DNA from: Talpa occidentalis
Lineage: Eukaryota > Chordata > Mammalia > Eulipotyphla > Talpidae
DNA: 64,000 nucleotides
Direction: 5' to 3'
Assembly (NCBI RefSeq): GCF_014898055.3
Contig: NW_023603184.1
Location: forward strand, 31,805,359 to 31,869,358
Numbering within the stretch: position 1 is the first letter of the stretch; the number at the start of each line of letters is the position of its first letter. Made by a program: the position numbers and the translations under genes. The notes under the pieces were generated by a model. That model saw only the letters and a list, made by a program, of their open reading frames with translations. It searched no databases and was not told where the DNA came from. Positions 33,401 to 46,974 of this stretch are shown here, one piece after another.

Positions 33401-36400
33401 TAGTCGCCCATTTCTCAGGAAATCAGTCTTTCATGCTAACAATGGATTCGGTGAAATAATGATCGTTGATTGGATCAGCAATTTTCAATTTTCCCACTTT
33501 TACGCACACGTTCTTCCTGTATTCACGCCTTGCATTAGAAAGATACCAGCTGGGCTTATTAACTCCCTTGCTAAACCCTGAAATAACTTATGGTTGTTCT
33601 TTGTTATGCCTTGACTATGCCTCCGGTGCTTGGGGACTTCTGCGAGGCCACTCCAAGCCCACTTTCCTCCGTGAACTGTAACCGGAGTGTCTCGGTTATT
33701 TTCCTGCTGCTGGGGTGCATAGACATTGTTTTAACGTAATGCTTTACACAAGGCGAGAACAATTAATTCTACTTATCTCAAGAAAAAGGACATTCAGAAG
33801 CTACCCTGTGGGATATGAGACCGTAAGTCACCCCTTATTGACTGGAGCTGGGGCCTTCCAATAGTTTGGTCAGCAAAATAATAATAAAAATAACAAGTTA
33901 AATTTTTAAAAGAGCACTAGAAGGTTAATAATGGACAACAGGAAATGTTTTTTCCAAGAGGAGAAGCAACAGGCCCCCAAGCCAAACCCCATTCCCCTGT
34001 TTCATGCCACAGCCTAGCAAATTAACATTGGATCACTCCTCCACTCATGTGGAAAGCTGAGTGTTATAGAATATAGTGCTGAATTTTCCCAGGGAATCCC
34101 AATTATAGAAACACCTGTGCTAAGTAATGCTACTCTAATCCACTATGAAAACCTTAAGTATGTAATAGCCTTCAAATCATCTCATTTCTTAGTCGCAGTG
34201 GGGTGGGCCAACTTCATGGAAGAACATTAGATTTGCACAATGCCCCCAGAGCCTTATCTCAGAGGGCCCTTGGTTTTACCATACAAAATCCTGGCAGTTC
34301 ATCTTCCCTTAAATGGGAGGGATATACACATGAAACCTATTGTAACTGACAAAAACTAATCCTGGTTAGAAACCTCATTTAATGAAAAATCAAATGAAAG
34401 GCCAATGATTATGGAAACAGAACACATGGCTCATAATGAAGTCAAACACCAAATCCATGATCTCTAAATCAAAATCCTAACAATGTGGGAAACGTTGTCA
34501 CTATCTAGTATATAAGCTTCACCTTGCTATAAATAGAGTATCAATAGCAAAATATAATGAAATAAAACTATAAGAAATGTGGTAGAAACCATAAAATTAC
34601 AAACTTCTAACTCAAAAAAAAATACATATTAGATCTAATATTTTTAAATGCCAGACCTAGTATTTTTGAAATACAATCTAAAAGAAAATTACTTGTTAAA
34701 GTAGCGGTTATTTTATAGTTTAAGGATGCCAAAATTGATGCCACTATAAAATCCAGATGAAAAGTGAAATTTTTATCAGTCATCCAAATGTTTATCTAAC
34801 AAGGATATGTAGATTTTTCTAACTAAAAGTCATCTAAATAATTACATGGGTAAACATGAATATCATAAAAACACAGAAAGGAAAAAAATATGATGGTTAT
34901 ATAACAATTCAAACAAATAAATTTTATTCACTAAAATCAAAGTATGCCTTATGACAACGCCCTGCTGAGATACCATGTTACCTTTTCATCATCAAGTAAC
35001 TCTGCTAAAGTATATGCATCTCCATCTGTGCCTCTCTCTATTGAAGAAACACTTCCAAATCTAAGATTCACAATTCATTGAGATGACTACTATTCCACTC
35101 ATTATACATTTTAGCTACACTAGAAACATTTGATAAATCATATAAATTCATTCCAGAGCCTAATGAAAGACAAGCAAGTGACACAAAAATAATTCTTTCA
35201 AACTATTTCTGATAAATATCAAACAATAAACCAATAATGTACCAATATTACTAGTCTTCAAAGTTTGATAAGTTACCTTAGAAATTTTATTATTTATGTA
35301 TTATTATATGCTAACATTGTGTTTTTAAAAATTGAAACTGACTGAATTCTCTAATTATAAAATGTGTTACTTAAAAATCTTTCTTCCAAATCTCAGGTTC
35401 CTGATTTTAAAAATACTAAGTGGAGGATATCTTTTGTGTATGTGTGCTTTTAAATGACAATATTACATTGAAGACTTTTGCTTGTTTTCCATATTTTTGT
35501 TCAAAGTTCAGTATTTATTGAGTGCCTGGTATGTGCATAGCAAATTGAAAGTGTGCTAACTAACTGGATCTCTTTTATGCTTTTATGATTAATAAATATC
35601 ATTTAAATGCCTATTGCATATCTGTTGAAAATTAATTTTTACCAAATATTCCAGCATATGTATACTGTTTAACATAAGTATATTTAATAATTATATATGA
35701 TGTTAATTCACTTTATTTAGCATATACTATTTAAATTAACTCAGATATTTTATTAGGCAACAAGTAATACATTTCTAAAAGTTTTTATCTTACTAAAAGC
35801 TATATCTAAAAAACTTTATTTAAAAACAGAATATATGTTATAAACCCATTCCAAATAACATATTTTACATAGTTTAGTTTTAAATCAGTTACAAAAGAAA
35901 TTTCAACCATACTTTCAAATCAGTCTTTAATTGCTATGCAAAATTACTCTATAACTTGCTAAGTTTTATACCTAACATGTATCATAATCATACAAATAAG
36001 ATAAAGATGTTATCCAGCTAAAGTCAAACAAACAAAGAAAGCTGAAAAAATAAGTCAATGTTCCAAGAATGGACATTTGTTGTTATTTAAATAAGCCACT
36101 GAATTTTATCGAACTCTTAAGTTTTCATCAAGATGTTTTGCACTAGGTTTGAATATTTCTTTTAAAGGGAGGTGGGAGGAGACAACAATAGTGAGTATCT
36201 CCAACAACGATTATGGTCATGTTAATTCATGTCTTTTTAAGACAATAATAAATTAAAACCTTCACTTAGTCACATAAAGTTCTAGAATAGTAGGCTTCTA
36301 CAAAGAATATTTAAATTCAAGAGCTTAATACAAAAACCTCTTTTAATTGTATACAATATGTTATCAACCTACTTTCAAAGTTGATGAAGTTTAGTACTAA

Positions 36401-39400
36401 ACTGAATATTAAGCAAATATGTGTTAACTATGTTCACTAGAATTAGCATATCTCAGATTATAGTTTATAAATTTTTAAGAACATCAGCATCATGATATGG
36501 TTGCCATAGAAACTGCAACAATATGTCATTTCAATTAATTTTATATGCAGTGATAAGGCCTAGTTCCATATCACTTCAATACAAGTTTGAAAAGCAGACT
36601 GAAAAGTAGATATAAATAGCGAATAGTGATTTCCAATTTATACCAGTTTAGAAAATAATAAAGTACAAGTCTTTTAAAAAGAAAAATACACTATGAATTC
36701 TAATCTCACAAAAGTAAAGCAACTTAAATAAAGATTATAAAATATTTTAAAATGACTATGTTCTGAAAGTTTTCATTAACAATCAACTACTTATCTTAAA
36801 ATCCCATACTCTTCTTACTTAGATTTATTTATAGGTTTAAAAGATTATTGGTTATTACACATTACTTAATTATTAAATTATGGATGCGCTCTCTGTTCTC
36901 AAGAGATAGGTGCATTTGCTTTTACATTTTAAATTATAAATTCAAAACAACTTGAGCAAAATTTTAATATTTTTTAAATAATTATCACAACAGATCCTTC
37001 TCATTTAGGAAGAAGATACAATGGATGATAGCAAAAGCCTTTTTAGTACATCAGTGTCAGAAATATTCCATATGACATTAATGGTTCGATTATGGAACAG
37101 AAAAAGTCCATGAAAATAAAGCTTATATTCCTAAAGAATAAATATGACAAGAGATTTGGAGCTCTAATTTAATCTGTTATTTGACTAACAAATATCTTTT
37201 CTTATTGATTTTCAACTATTGCATATTTGACATGGACTACACCCAAGGAAATTCTGGAAATTACTTGAAAAGGCACATTATATATATTCTAGTCCAAATT
37301 AATCACGCATCTTTTTAAGGCATAATATAGCCTGAGTTGCTAATCATTTCAATTAACTGCAACAAAGCAATATCTTGAAATATCTGTAAAAATGTTAGAA
37401 TCCTAGAAGTCATTTTTAGAAAATAAAGACAATTTCTATTTCTTTAATGATAAAGGAACAATCTTAAGAAGAAATGACAAACATATACAACGTGTTCTTC
37501 TTGATAGGATTAAGAGGATTCCAAAGAAGCATTTAAATCCCCAGTTTTCCTGACAATTAACAATGTAAAACAGATGTTTACAAAGCTGTTTCGTATGCTG
37601 TCTTAAAAGACGATAATAAAAGATGGTTTGTGGATAGTAAGAAGGAAGAGCCAGATAACTGCTTGCCGAGTATATATTTAAAGAGTATTTTCATTGGCTC
37701 AGTTATTGTTAATAGTGAAAGAAAACACTTTGTGCTGCACATACTGTATGACTGTGACTATAGAAAACTGCCATCATAAAGTCCTCAAAAACTCTTAAGA
37801 TGTAATTTACAAAGATAATAATAACACAGAATTATTTCACTTCTCTGAATGCTACACATTTGCATACCAGGACTGTGTACAATATACTCATAATGCACAT
37901 TCATAATAATAAGGACTTCTTAACACTGTAACTACAGCAAAAGATCTGTGCATTAGACAATCTATCCTACCAAGTTTTACTTATTGGTGGGAGAGTGTTA
38001 GCCTGAGTAAGCCAGGTGTTAGTTGTCTATACAATGAACACCAACCACATTAACTACTACATTACCATTGTGAGAAAATACAATGATAAAATGGAAAATC
38101 ATGTGACCCTGCATAGTAATAACAGTATTATCTTGCAGTTTCTATCTAGTATTATTTCGGAAAACGTTAAATGAATATTTTAAAAGTTGTATATTATAAT
38201 CATATCCCTGCATCACAAAAAAATACACTAAATATAACCGATGTTTAAATTCTAATTGTTTTGATAGTATTATTTCTTGAACTAAACACCACACAAGGTA
38301 CTTTAAAATTTTAACTTTTTTAAAATTACTCTGGTATGTTTATTTTCTGAAGATATAACTCAATAATGAATCTTCTTCATAAACCATTTATCTCCTGCCT
38401 TCATCACAGTAACTGTGCATTTGGTATCCACTACAGATACAAGATGAATCCTAATTATTTATTTATTATCCATGTTGTTTCTTGTTCTTATTCAGCAGAG
38501 AATATGCTGTAATAAATAACAGAAATATGGTGTTCTGCTGTCCAGACGAGTTATTTTCTAAATTTACTCCTGATTTTTTTCTATTAGTCAAAATGGAAAA
38601 TTTATTTTGAAACAGTGAGAGGTACAATAATATTGGAATAGGTATAATAACGTGATAGTACCTGGATTTGTTCAAACTGAAGAAAAATATATAATTGGGG
38701 AAAATTTCCAAATATATTAAAATAGTTACTGTTTTGAATTGAAATTTGTTTAATATGAAAACTACAACAGAAGATAACTATCTGTCCTTAGAATTGTACT
38801 AAATTGTCAATAAACCATAGGCATGTATTTATATGAATGCTATTATTGGTATTGAATGAATTTTATTGTGAAGTTTCAATTATCTCACAGATTATAACAA
38901 GTATTTGATATCATTCAATTAAAAAGTTTTTTAAATGTAAGCTGGTTATTTACATGAGCATTAAAATTTATATAGCTGCATGATATTCAAATACAAGGAA
39001 GAAAGAAACTGTCTTGAACCAGCATCATTTGCTCCTTGGTATTATTATTTTAGTAAAAAAGATTATTAAAATTACGAATAGACTTCTATTACCCTAGCCT
39101 TACAATTCAGGTCTGGTATACTATACAACAGAAAGAAATCCATATACCAGCTTCAGTTTTCAAAACCAATATTAATGCAAAATCTCTATATGTTTTAAGT
39201 TTTGTGAGTGAGATTCCAATTATTTTGCTTCCATTCTCTTAAATAGGATTTTTTAGAATAATATTTTATCCATTAATGTTTAGGCAATAATTTTGCAAAG
39301 TCAATTCAAAAATTAATTTTATCACTGATTTTTTTATGGTCATACGTTATCTGTATGAACATGATGATGGAAAAAAATTGCAAGGACTTCCTGGGTGGCA

Positions 39401-39510
39401 GGAAGTAGAATACACTATATTCATCAGCAGTGGAAAAACCTTTCAGGGCAAGGCATACTCAAGGTTTTCACCAAAATTAAGTAACTACATTTAATATCAA
39501 TAAAACTAAA
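33401..39510. other. AT-rich, nearly repeat-free flank
   Basis: Six kilobases in which the only possible repeat is an eroded MIR-like piece near 35510-35580 ('tatttattgagtgcctggt'). No SINE or L1. No open frame with recognisable similarity. Its lack of insertions contrasts with the dense repeats that start at 39.5 kb. Confidence 0.6.
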
Positions 39511-39517
39511 TGTATGT

Positions 39518-39788
39518 GGGCCTCCCTGACTCAAGGGGTTAAGTCTCAGCGCTATGAAGCTATCTGCAACACAAGTTCAATCCTCAGTCAGGTTGCTGAC
39601 CCACAAGGAGCAGCAGACCTCTCCTGTCTCACCAGGTGCTCCTCTCAGCAGTGTATTTCAATCAATCCGCCTGTTCTGCTCCCCTCTCTGGTGAATCCTC
39701 TTACACCCCACTCTCCAGCTCCCACACACCTCTGGCCTACGCCCCAGCTCTTGTATGCATAAATAAATAAATATTTTCTTAGAAAAAC
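39518..39788 (+). mobile_element. tRNA-derived SINE, diverged
   Basis: Head 'gggcctccctgactcaagg' is degraded and the B box is lost ('acaagttcaatcct'). The body and (AAAT)n tail are clear. Imperfect 14-bp duplication: actaaatgtatgtg before, actaaaggtatgtg after. One of the oldest copies here. Confidence 0.85.
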
Positions 39789-39789
39789 A

Positions 39790-41734
39790 AACTAAAGGTA
39801 TGTGTAAGAGAGAAATAGTCAGATATGATAGTTCTTACCTTTTAAACTTTGACCTACGTAGGAATAAAAAAAGAAAGTACCAATCCACCTTTCCTGGAAT
39901 AGGGTCATATTGGTTTGATCTAAGAGAATATGTAGAGGGCCTGCTCCTTTTTCTTTTTTTTTTTTAATACATAACCTTTTTTGATGATGATGTTCATAAC
40001 TTTATTTGAGCCAATTTGGTCACCATTATCACGTTTTGTGGACTTGTTCTTATTTTTAATATATTTCCCACTATTTCACAAATTACTTCTGTAGTTACTT
40101 TTAAATACTATTTTCTTTTATCATTTGGCAAATCTGAGCACCCTGAAATGTGAACTTTCTCATTCTGCCTTCATCTGTGTGCCTATATTTGGAAGGGTAT
40201 GCAATCCAATTTTTTTCTACCAAAATGCCCAATATTTCATATTGAAACTTAAATGAGCTATGCCCAGCAATTAACTTGTTTTTTGATCTGTTTGTGGTTA
40301 GTATTTCACAAAGATGTACTAAGGCTGACATCCTTCTACTTTGCAGTTAAACAACAAATAAACTACTACAACTATTCTGTGCAGTCCTTAGGTAAAGTTA
40401 AAAGTGGTGTTTGAAGGTAAACTAAAATGAAAGAACGGGAAGCAATTTATCTGTGTTATACCCAAATATACAAGGTGTGTGTGCTAAGATCTAAGAATGG
40501 TAAGAAAAGGAATAGTGGTATCTGAATTCCCTGAGCATACGGTACAGTTCACAATCACCATAAAGTCATTCCAAAAGATGCATTGAAATACAAGTCCATT
40601 CAAATGTCTCAAAGAGCTAATGTGAACCAGAAATAATGAGAATAGCATCTCAGTTTTCCAGAGATTAGGGTGTTGTACAATACATAAAGATTACCTCGAA
40701 TATCAGATTATCTTAGTGATAGTGTTTTGTTCTTGTTGTCAAGTAAAGACGGACATTACTCAATACAAAAAACCATCATGTAGTCTAATAAACCAGTTTT
40801 TAAAATAATCTATATAAACATTCAACTGGAGAGATTTATTTTTGTTACCAAGTTTATAGTGCCCTTTAGCACACATATTAATAATCCTACATTCTAAGTT
40901 ATTTCTACTTCCCAAGTACTACATGTGTATTTACTATTGAGAAAATAAAAGCATCTCTTTGTAGTAGGTTTCCTTAAAATGCCTATACATAGACTCTCAT
41001 GAATTTATATCTTAAAGAGAGAAAGTTTGATATTTCTTTTAGAAATATCAAGAACCAGAACCAGATTTCTTTTAAGGTCTAAATATAACTACTTTCACTT
41101 ATTTATTAAAAACACTGAAAGGAGTATTACCAGATCACCTTGTACATACTTTTCTTTTTATTTTCTAATTTTATTTTATTAAAGCAATTCTTGCAAAAAG
41201 TGAAAAATAAAGTTTTACTAAAATACTTAAATTTTAAAACAATGGATCTCTGCCAAATCATTTCCCACCCTCATTCAAAGGCAATGACTTTCCATGTGAT
41301 CAACACATTTCTAATTGATGCCATATTTAATACCACATTTGTAATTAATAGGATTATAAAAATATTTTAAGTTTTTTATGTAAGCTGCTTTTTAATTTTA
41401 AATATTTAGTCACATATTATACTTTTGTTTTATCAGTAAATATTTAATTCTTACAGATCATCTCTCCCATCTACCCATTATAATTATGTAATGACTCTTG
41501 ACTAAATCAAGTCAATGTTCACATTATCACAGAAAGTAAATTTTGTTCAGTCTGAGTCAAGCAGTATAATAGAAAGACATGTGATTTCCATTAAAACTTT
41601 ATCCTTATTAGTAGTCCTTTTTATTTTAATTTACTTACTTTTAACAAGCCTATAACAACTTTTCCACATATTTTTGACAGTATTATTTCCCAAACTGTCA
41701 AATATTTCAGAGATATGACAACATGTTCATCATT
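39790..41734. other. AT-rich, no gene seen
   Basis: Nothing firmly assigned. A poly-T run near 39957 and an AT-rich stretch could be L1 remnants. Confidence 0.45.
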
Positions 41735-42300
41735 TTAAACAAGGGTAATGCAAGTCAAATCCACAATGATATGTCATCTCACACCTCAGAAAATGGCACA
41801 CAACAAAAAGACCTCCAGTAAGTGCTGGAGAGGATATGGAGAAAAAAGAGCCCTAATTAATTGTTGATGGGAATGCAAATTGATGCCGCCATTTTGGACA
41901 GCAGTCTGACTTAATTTAAAGAAACTAATAATGGAAGTACCATGTGAGCCAGCAATTCCACTTTTGGGTACCTATCTGAAGAAACAACATCAACATGAAA
42001 AATTATGTGCTCCGCAATGTTTACTGCACATTACTTACAATAGCTAGGATTGGGACGCAAACTTAGCTCCTACTGATAGAGGACTGGATAAAGATGATGA
42101 GGTATATACAATGGACTACTATCCAGCCATAAGGAAAGATGAAATGGAAGAAACGCAAAGGGAATTAAGTTAGAAAGACAAATAATAGACAATTCTAATT
42201 GTATTATTCATATACATATGAGTTATATAAGACAGCAAAGCAGGTGAACTGACAAAACAAACTAATTATAAACTAGCAGATATTAATAACTGAATTGAGG
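41735..42300 (+). mobile_element. L1 ORF2 C-terminal fragment (old)
   Basis: 'gcaagtcaaatccacaatg', 'gtgctggagaggatatgg', 'ccagcaattccacttttgg' and 'gtatatacaatggactact' occur in L1 order on the plus strand. Many stops. Confidence 0.85.
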
Positions 42301-43025
42301 TTTCTGGAGTTAAAAGTGGGAGGTGTGCAGAAGTATATAGGGATGGTGGTGGAGAAAATAAAAATCATAAAATCTACCTTAAATGTTAAAAAAAATTGGT
42401 CTGACTTTGGGTTTATGACTATATATACAAAAAGGATTCATTTTAAGTTTATCTGTTTTCATTTATATGAAGACATAAAGAGAAATTTGGCTCCAAGGAG
42501 AAATAAAGTGGAGTTAAAGTACTTTATGTTCAACAGAGGAAGTATCTTTCCATAAGCTAGAGGGATCCATATGTAGAGTTGATGTCTTAGTGGTGAATCA
42601 TCCCTTCAAACCATAATGCACTTTGAACTGTAGTTGTTAGGCACTTGTTAAAGAAATTGACATTAAGATGTCTGTTTGCTGATCCTACATGACTTACCTT
42701 TTCTTTTCTTTCTGGATGCTTTCAAGTTCCTATATTTATCTCTATTGTTTTAAAATTTTACAAGAGTGAACCTTGGTGTAGATTTTGCTTTTTATATTAT
42801 TCTGGACATGCAGATGCTACTTCAATCTAAAAATTCATGCCCTTTGTTCTGGGCACTTTTCTTAAATCATTTTTTTCTACACTACTTCACGTTCTACTCT
42901 CCTTTCTGAAATCCCTGTAAGTTGGAACTTCTAAAATAATTCTCTAAAATGCTTGTTTTTTCTTTATTTTCTCCTTAATTTTATTCTACTTTCTGGGTGA
43001 TCCTGAGAAAGTTTTCTTCCCCTGA
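42301..43025. other. AT-rich, possible L1 3' UTR then unassigned
   Basis: The first 300 bp may be the 3' UTR of the preceding L1. The rest shows no recognisable feature. Confidence 0.4.
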
Positions 43026-43029
43026 TAAA

Positions 43030-43715
43030 AGGATTTGTGTGAATTGCCCACATCAAAAGACCAGAAACAAGTGTTGGCAAGGATATGGAGAAAAAGGAAT
43101 TCTCATATACTGTTAGTCCATAGTCACCGTGGAAAAGAGTATGGAGGTTTATGAAAATATTGGAAATAGATTAGCCATATGATCCAGTAATTCCACTCCT
43201 AAATATCTACCTGAAGAATTAAAAAAAAAAACTATTTCCCAGGGAGATATGCATGCCTATGTTCATGGTAGCACTATTTACAATGGCCAAGTTCTGGAAA
43301 AAAACCTAAGTGTCGAAGGATAGATTAAGAGATTGTGGTTTATACACACAGTGGACTATTACTCATCTATTTTTAAAAAATGCTATTTGTCATTTGTGAT
43401 AACATGGATGGAACTGGAGGGATTAGATAATGCTAAGCAAAATAAGTCAGAAGGAAAAAGACAAGTATCAGATGATTTCACTCATATGTGGAATACAGAG
43501 AAACAAAACCAAACCAATAATAAATCCTAGAAATCTGATCATAGAGTTGAGACTATCAGAGGGGCAGGGAGAGGGTAGAAAGCAAAGTGTGAATGTTACC
43601 CAACTGACTGTGGTGGAGAACTACAGTGCCTTGGTGGTAGGTGTACACTATGGTAACACTCTGAAGGGTTTGAATCATATACAGCACTACCTCATCTAAA
43701 ACAAAATAAAGTGAT
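43030..43715 (+). mobile_element. L1 3' portion (old)
   Basis: 'caagtgttggcaaggatat', 'gatccagtaattccactcc', 'tagcactatttacaatggc', 'agcaaaataagtcagaagg' and 'tttcactcatatgtggaat' are collinear with the L1 ORF2 end and 3' UTR. It ends near 'aaacaaaataaa'. Confidence 0.9.
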
Positions 43716-43719
43716 CAAG

Positions 43720-44045
43720 TTTAGTGCCTAGAAGACATCCAACTAAAGTCTGTATTTCCCACACTTCCTTGTAGCCATATCCCCACTCACATCCCATGAA
43801 TCATATGGCCACCATTTCCATTCTTTTTAAGGGTAAAGTCCAGAAATGATATCTTCCTGGCTCCTTTTTTTACTCTACCCAAAGAGTGGGTATTCTGAAC
43901 CCAGAAATGGAAACCACTGAAGAGGAAAAAGAGGTGCACTACTTGCCTTGAACTGATCACTCTGCTCTAATACCTGAAAGAGAACAAATTGCTACCTTGT
44001 TTAAGCAACTAAATTATTAGGGTCTTTATTATAAGCTTTATTGAT
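43720..44045 (+). repeat. ancient interspersed repeat, copy 1 (family unnamed)
   Basis: 'acttccttgtagccatat', 'catatggccacc', 'ttctttttaagggtaaagt' and 'gctaccttgtttaagcaac' are the segments of a mammalian-wide element that also occurs at 54080-54400 in this window. I cannot name the family confidently. Confidence 0.55.
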
Positions 44046-44399
44046 TAATACAAGTTCATTCTTCCAATTCATTATTTTTATACTTTTACTGCATATATTT
44101 ATCTAAAAACAACATATACAATTGTAAATTATATATAATTGTAAATAAAAGTACTATGCTCTATAAACATTTTTGTAACTTGCTTTTTCATTTAAATATT
44201 ACATTTCTGAAATTTACCTTTTTGCACACATCTATCACTAATTCATTCAGTCCATTGTATGGCTATACTGCCAATAAAGTCATCTTTATATAAATATATA
44301 GTTCTCTTTTATCCCTGCCAATATTCACAATTTTAATTGTGATCATTTTGTGATTTTTTTATATATGGAAAAAAATTTCTCCACACATTGTTGTTGGTC
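44046..44399. other. AT-rich, possibly antisense L1
   Basis: Phrases such as 'cattcagtccattgtatgg' resemble the antisense L1 3' UTR. No gene. Confidence 0.4.
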
Positions 44400-45094
44400 T
44401 TCAAAATGTTCACGTTTGTTTTTTTTTTTCTTTGAATATTTTTGTCTTAAGCAGTTTTATTTTTTTGTGGAAATTTTTTGTTTTTATTTTTTTAAGTGGG
44501 ATTGAACTTACAAAACAAAACACCAAAATTGTATGGTATATATGCCTTGTAGATAGTTTGCATTTTGGATGGTTGGGATTTTGCATCTATAGGAGTCTCT
44601 TTTTTCCCTGGAGGGGTAATTGGCATGGAACATTATATTCATTTCAGATATACAAAATAGTGATTTTGATATGTATATGTTTTGCAAAATGGTGACCACA
44701 GTAAACCTAGTTAACATTCATTACCACACACAGTTTCAGAATTTTATCTTTTGATGAGAATTTTTAAAATCTACTCTCAGTGATTTTCAAATATGTGCTA
44801 TAGTATTATTAACTGTAATCTCTGTGGTATACATTTATACCCCCATGACTTATTTCATAACTGGAAGTTTGTGCCTTTACCTAACCCTATTTCTGAAAAC
44901 CACCATGCTGTTTTCTATATTCATGAGCCTGCTTTTTTTGTGTTTATTTTGATTTTTATATTCCACACATAAATTAGGACATACGATATTTGTCTTCCTC
45001 TGACTTACTTCACTTAGTATAAAGCCCTCAAGGGTTCATCCATTGTGTCACAAATGGCAAGATTCTTTTTATAACTGAATAATACTCCATTGTG

Positions 45095-45098
<4 letters not shown>

Positions 45099-45131
<33 letters not shown>
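45099..45131. repeat. (AT)n microsatellite
   Basis: About 16 AT units immediately left of the DNA transposon. The TA-rich site may have been the transposon's target. Confidence 0.9.
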
Positions 45132-45134
<3 letters not shown>

Positions 45135-45333
45135 TCATATGTTGCTTAACGACAGGGATACATTCTTAGTACTATATTATTAGGCAATGTTGTCTTTTAG
45201 TGAACATCACAGAGTGTAATACACAAGCGTAGATGTATAGCCCACTATACCCTACCCTATATGGTGCAGCCTGTTGGCACCACTGTCATATATACAGGTG
45301 TTCTTGACCAAAATGTTAAGCAATATATGACTG
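45132..45333. mobile_element. TcMar/Tigger-like nonautonomous DNA transposon
   Basis: 202 bp with terminal inverted repeats: the left end cagtcatatgttgcttaac pairs with the right end read in reverse, cagtcatatattgcttaac (18 of 19). TA lies on both flanks, as expected of Tc1/mariner-type target duplication. Internal text ('aacatcacagagtgtaata', 'ctatatggtgcagcct') resembles a familiar mammalian Tigger-group MITE. No transposase. Confidence 0.8.
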
Positions 45334-45736
45334 TATATACCACATTTTCTTTATCCATTTCTTTATCCATTCATCTGTCAATGGCATTTAGGTTGTTACC
45401 ATATCTGGATTTTTGTAAATACTGTTATAATTGAAATGAGGATGAATATAACTTTCCAAATTATTCTTTCATTTCTTCAGATAAATGCCCAGAAGTAGAA
45501 TTGAATCATATGGCAATTCTATTTTTATTCTTTTGAGGAAACCCTTCTGTTATAGAGTTTTGATATTGTATTAGCTATATAGCTTATCATAGATATGATT
45601 TGCAAATGTTTTCTTCCATCTGGTAAGTTGTTTTCTCATTTTTGTTAATCATTTCCTTTGTGTGCATAAGCTATTAAACCCATCCAGTGAATATTTTAAG
45701 TAAATGTAATTTTTCTGTTTTAAAATATCCCTTTGG

Positions 45737-45960
45737 GGACTCCCCTGGTGGCACAGCTGTTGAGCGCTGGGCTGCGAAGTTGCCCGCAGCCTCTGCAGTG
45801 GAGGGTCCAGCATGCCGCACAGACCTCTCCTGCCGCGCCTGCTGCTCCCCTCAGCAGTGTATTTCTTTGTCAGTCTGCCTGTTCGGTTCTGGCTCTGGCT
45901 CTGGTGAATTCTCTCACCCTCCCACGCTTGTATAAATAAATAAATAAATCTTTAAAAAAA
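45737..45960 (+). mobile_element. tRNA-derived SINE with shortened body
   Basis: Head 'ggggactcccctggtggca' (from about 45735) with an A-box-like sequence. The segment that normally holds the B box is deleted ('tctgcagtggagggtcc'). Tail (AAAT)n plus A. The 10-bp duplication atccctttgg is at 45727-45736 and 45961-45970. Confidence 0.9.
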
Positions 45961-46075
45961 ATCCCTTTGGATCTTTTTCATATCTTTTTTTTTTTTTGCA
46001 GATCTTGCCTTCTTCCCACCAGCTTCAGCACTTTTCATTCTTACTTCTTGGGATATTTAAAAAATAGCTACTTTA

Positions 46076-46230
46076 TATGAACCAGAGACACTCTATGGGG
46101 GGCGGGGGGTGGGAAAGGAGGGTTTGGGGTCAAAATAAGGGGGTTGTAAATGTTTTGGGAATATAAAAAATAAAATTTAAATAAAATGTGAAAAAATAAA
46201 ATAAATCTGTAGAAAGAAAAAAATAAAAAA
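46076..46230 (+). mobile_element. extremely 5'-truncated L1 3' end with perfect TSD
   Basis: 155 bp: 'tgaaccagagacactctat', a G-rich tract, 'gggtcaaaataa' and an A-rich end. The same text appears, antisense, at 55840-55975. A 19-bp duplication starting 'ttaaaaaatagctac' is identical at 46057-46075 and 46231-46249. The intact duplication implies a recent insertion. Confidence 0.85.
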
Positions 46231-46379
46231 TTAAAAAATAGCTACTTTAAAAGCTTTAATAATTATAATATCTGGATATTTAACTTTCATTTCTATTGAT
46301 TGTCTTTTCCCAGGAAAGACTCAGTGAACTTAAATAAATTAATTAGTATCATCCCATCTGATAAATAGAAAAGGTGGTT

Positions 46380-46690
46380 GAAAAAAAATGAATAGAACAT
46401 TTTCCAATTCCTAAGCAGCGTGAAAAGCCACAGTAATCAAGATAAATGGAATAAACTTGAGAGGTCAGTATATGATCAAACTCATGTTTATGGTCAACGG
46501 ATTTGTCTTTTTTCTTCAACTGATTCCTCAACAAGGAAGCAAAGATACTTCAGTGGGGAACTAATAGTGTTTTCAACAAATAATACTGGGGGAAAATGGA
46601 TATACACATGCAAAGAATGAGGTTGGACCTCTAAACCACACAATGCACAAAAATTAACTCAAGTTAGAGGATTTTAGGGACATTAAAAAA
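46380..46690 (+). mobile_element. L1 ORF2 fragment (old)
   Basis: 'tgatcaaactcatg', 'gatttgtcttttttcttca' and 'aactaatagtgttttcaac', then 'ggaaaatggatatacacat', are in L1 ORF2 order. The 66-codon frame here is a residue of it. Confidence 0.7.
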
Positions 46691-46970
46691 CAAAACAAAA
46701 CTTGTAATCCTCTTCCCACCCAGACAACAGTTGCACTGGCAGAATATGCCTAATGTAACTATTTTGGAACTCTGGAGTTGAAGGACTGCAACTTCCAAAG
46801 GAAGATTGGGACATAAAATTGAGGTTAAATTTTTAGTTAATTTCAGCTCTTAGTGCAGTAGGAACAATCATCCCTATTCCCAACCATGCGGCAAGCAGCT
46901 GTGCACATGCCCTGCAGCAACCTGACCATAGCTTGTAGGAAACAAGGGAGAATATATAATGTACAATTAT
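46691..46970. other. unassigned, possible repeat
   Basis: 'tatgcctaatgtaactatt' followed by 'ttggaactctggagttgaa' looks repeat-derived, but I cannot assign it. Confidence 0.35.
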
Positions 46971-46974
46971 CTTC

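Larger units (their letters stand above)
44400..45690 (-). mobile_element. L1 3' UTR, antisense, interrupted
   Basis: 'ttgaacttacaaaacaaaa', 'ctgacttacttcacttagt', 'aatactccattgtgtata' and, after the insertion, 'caatggcatttaggttgtt' and 'gcccagaagtagaattgaa' form one antisense old L1. An (AT)n tract and a DNA transposon interrupt it at 45099-45333. Confidence 0.85.
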
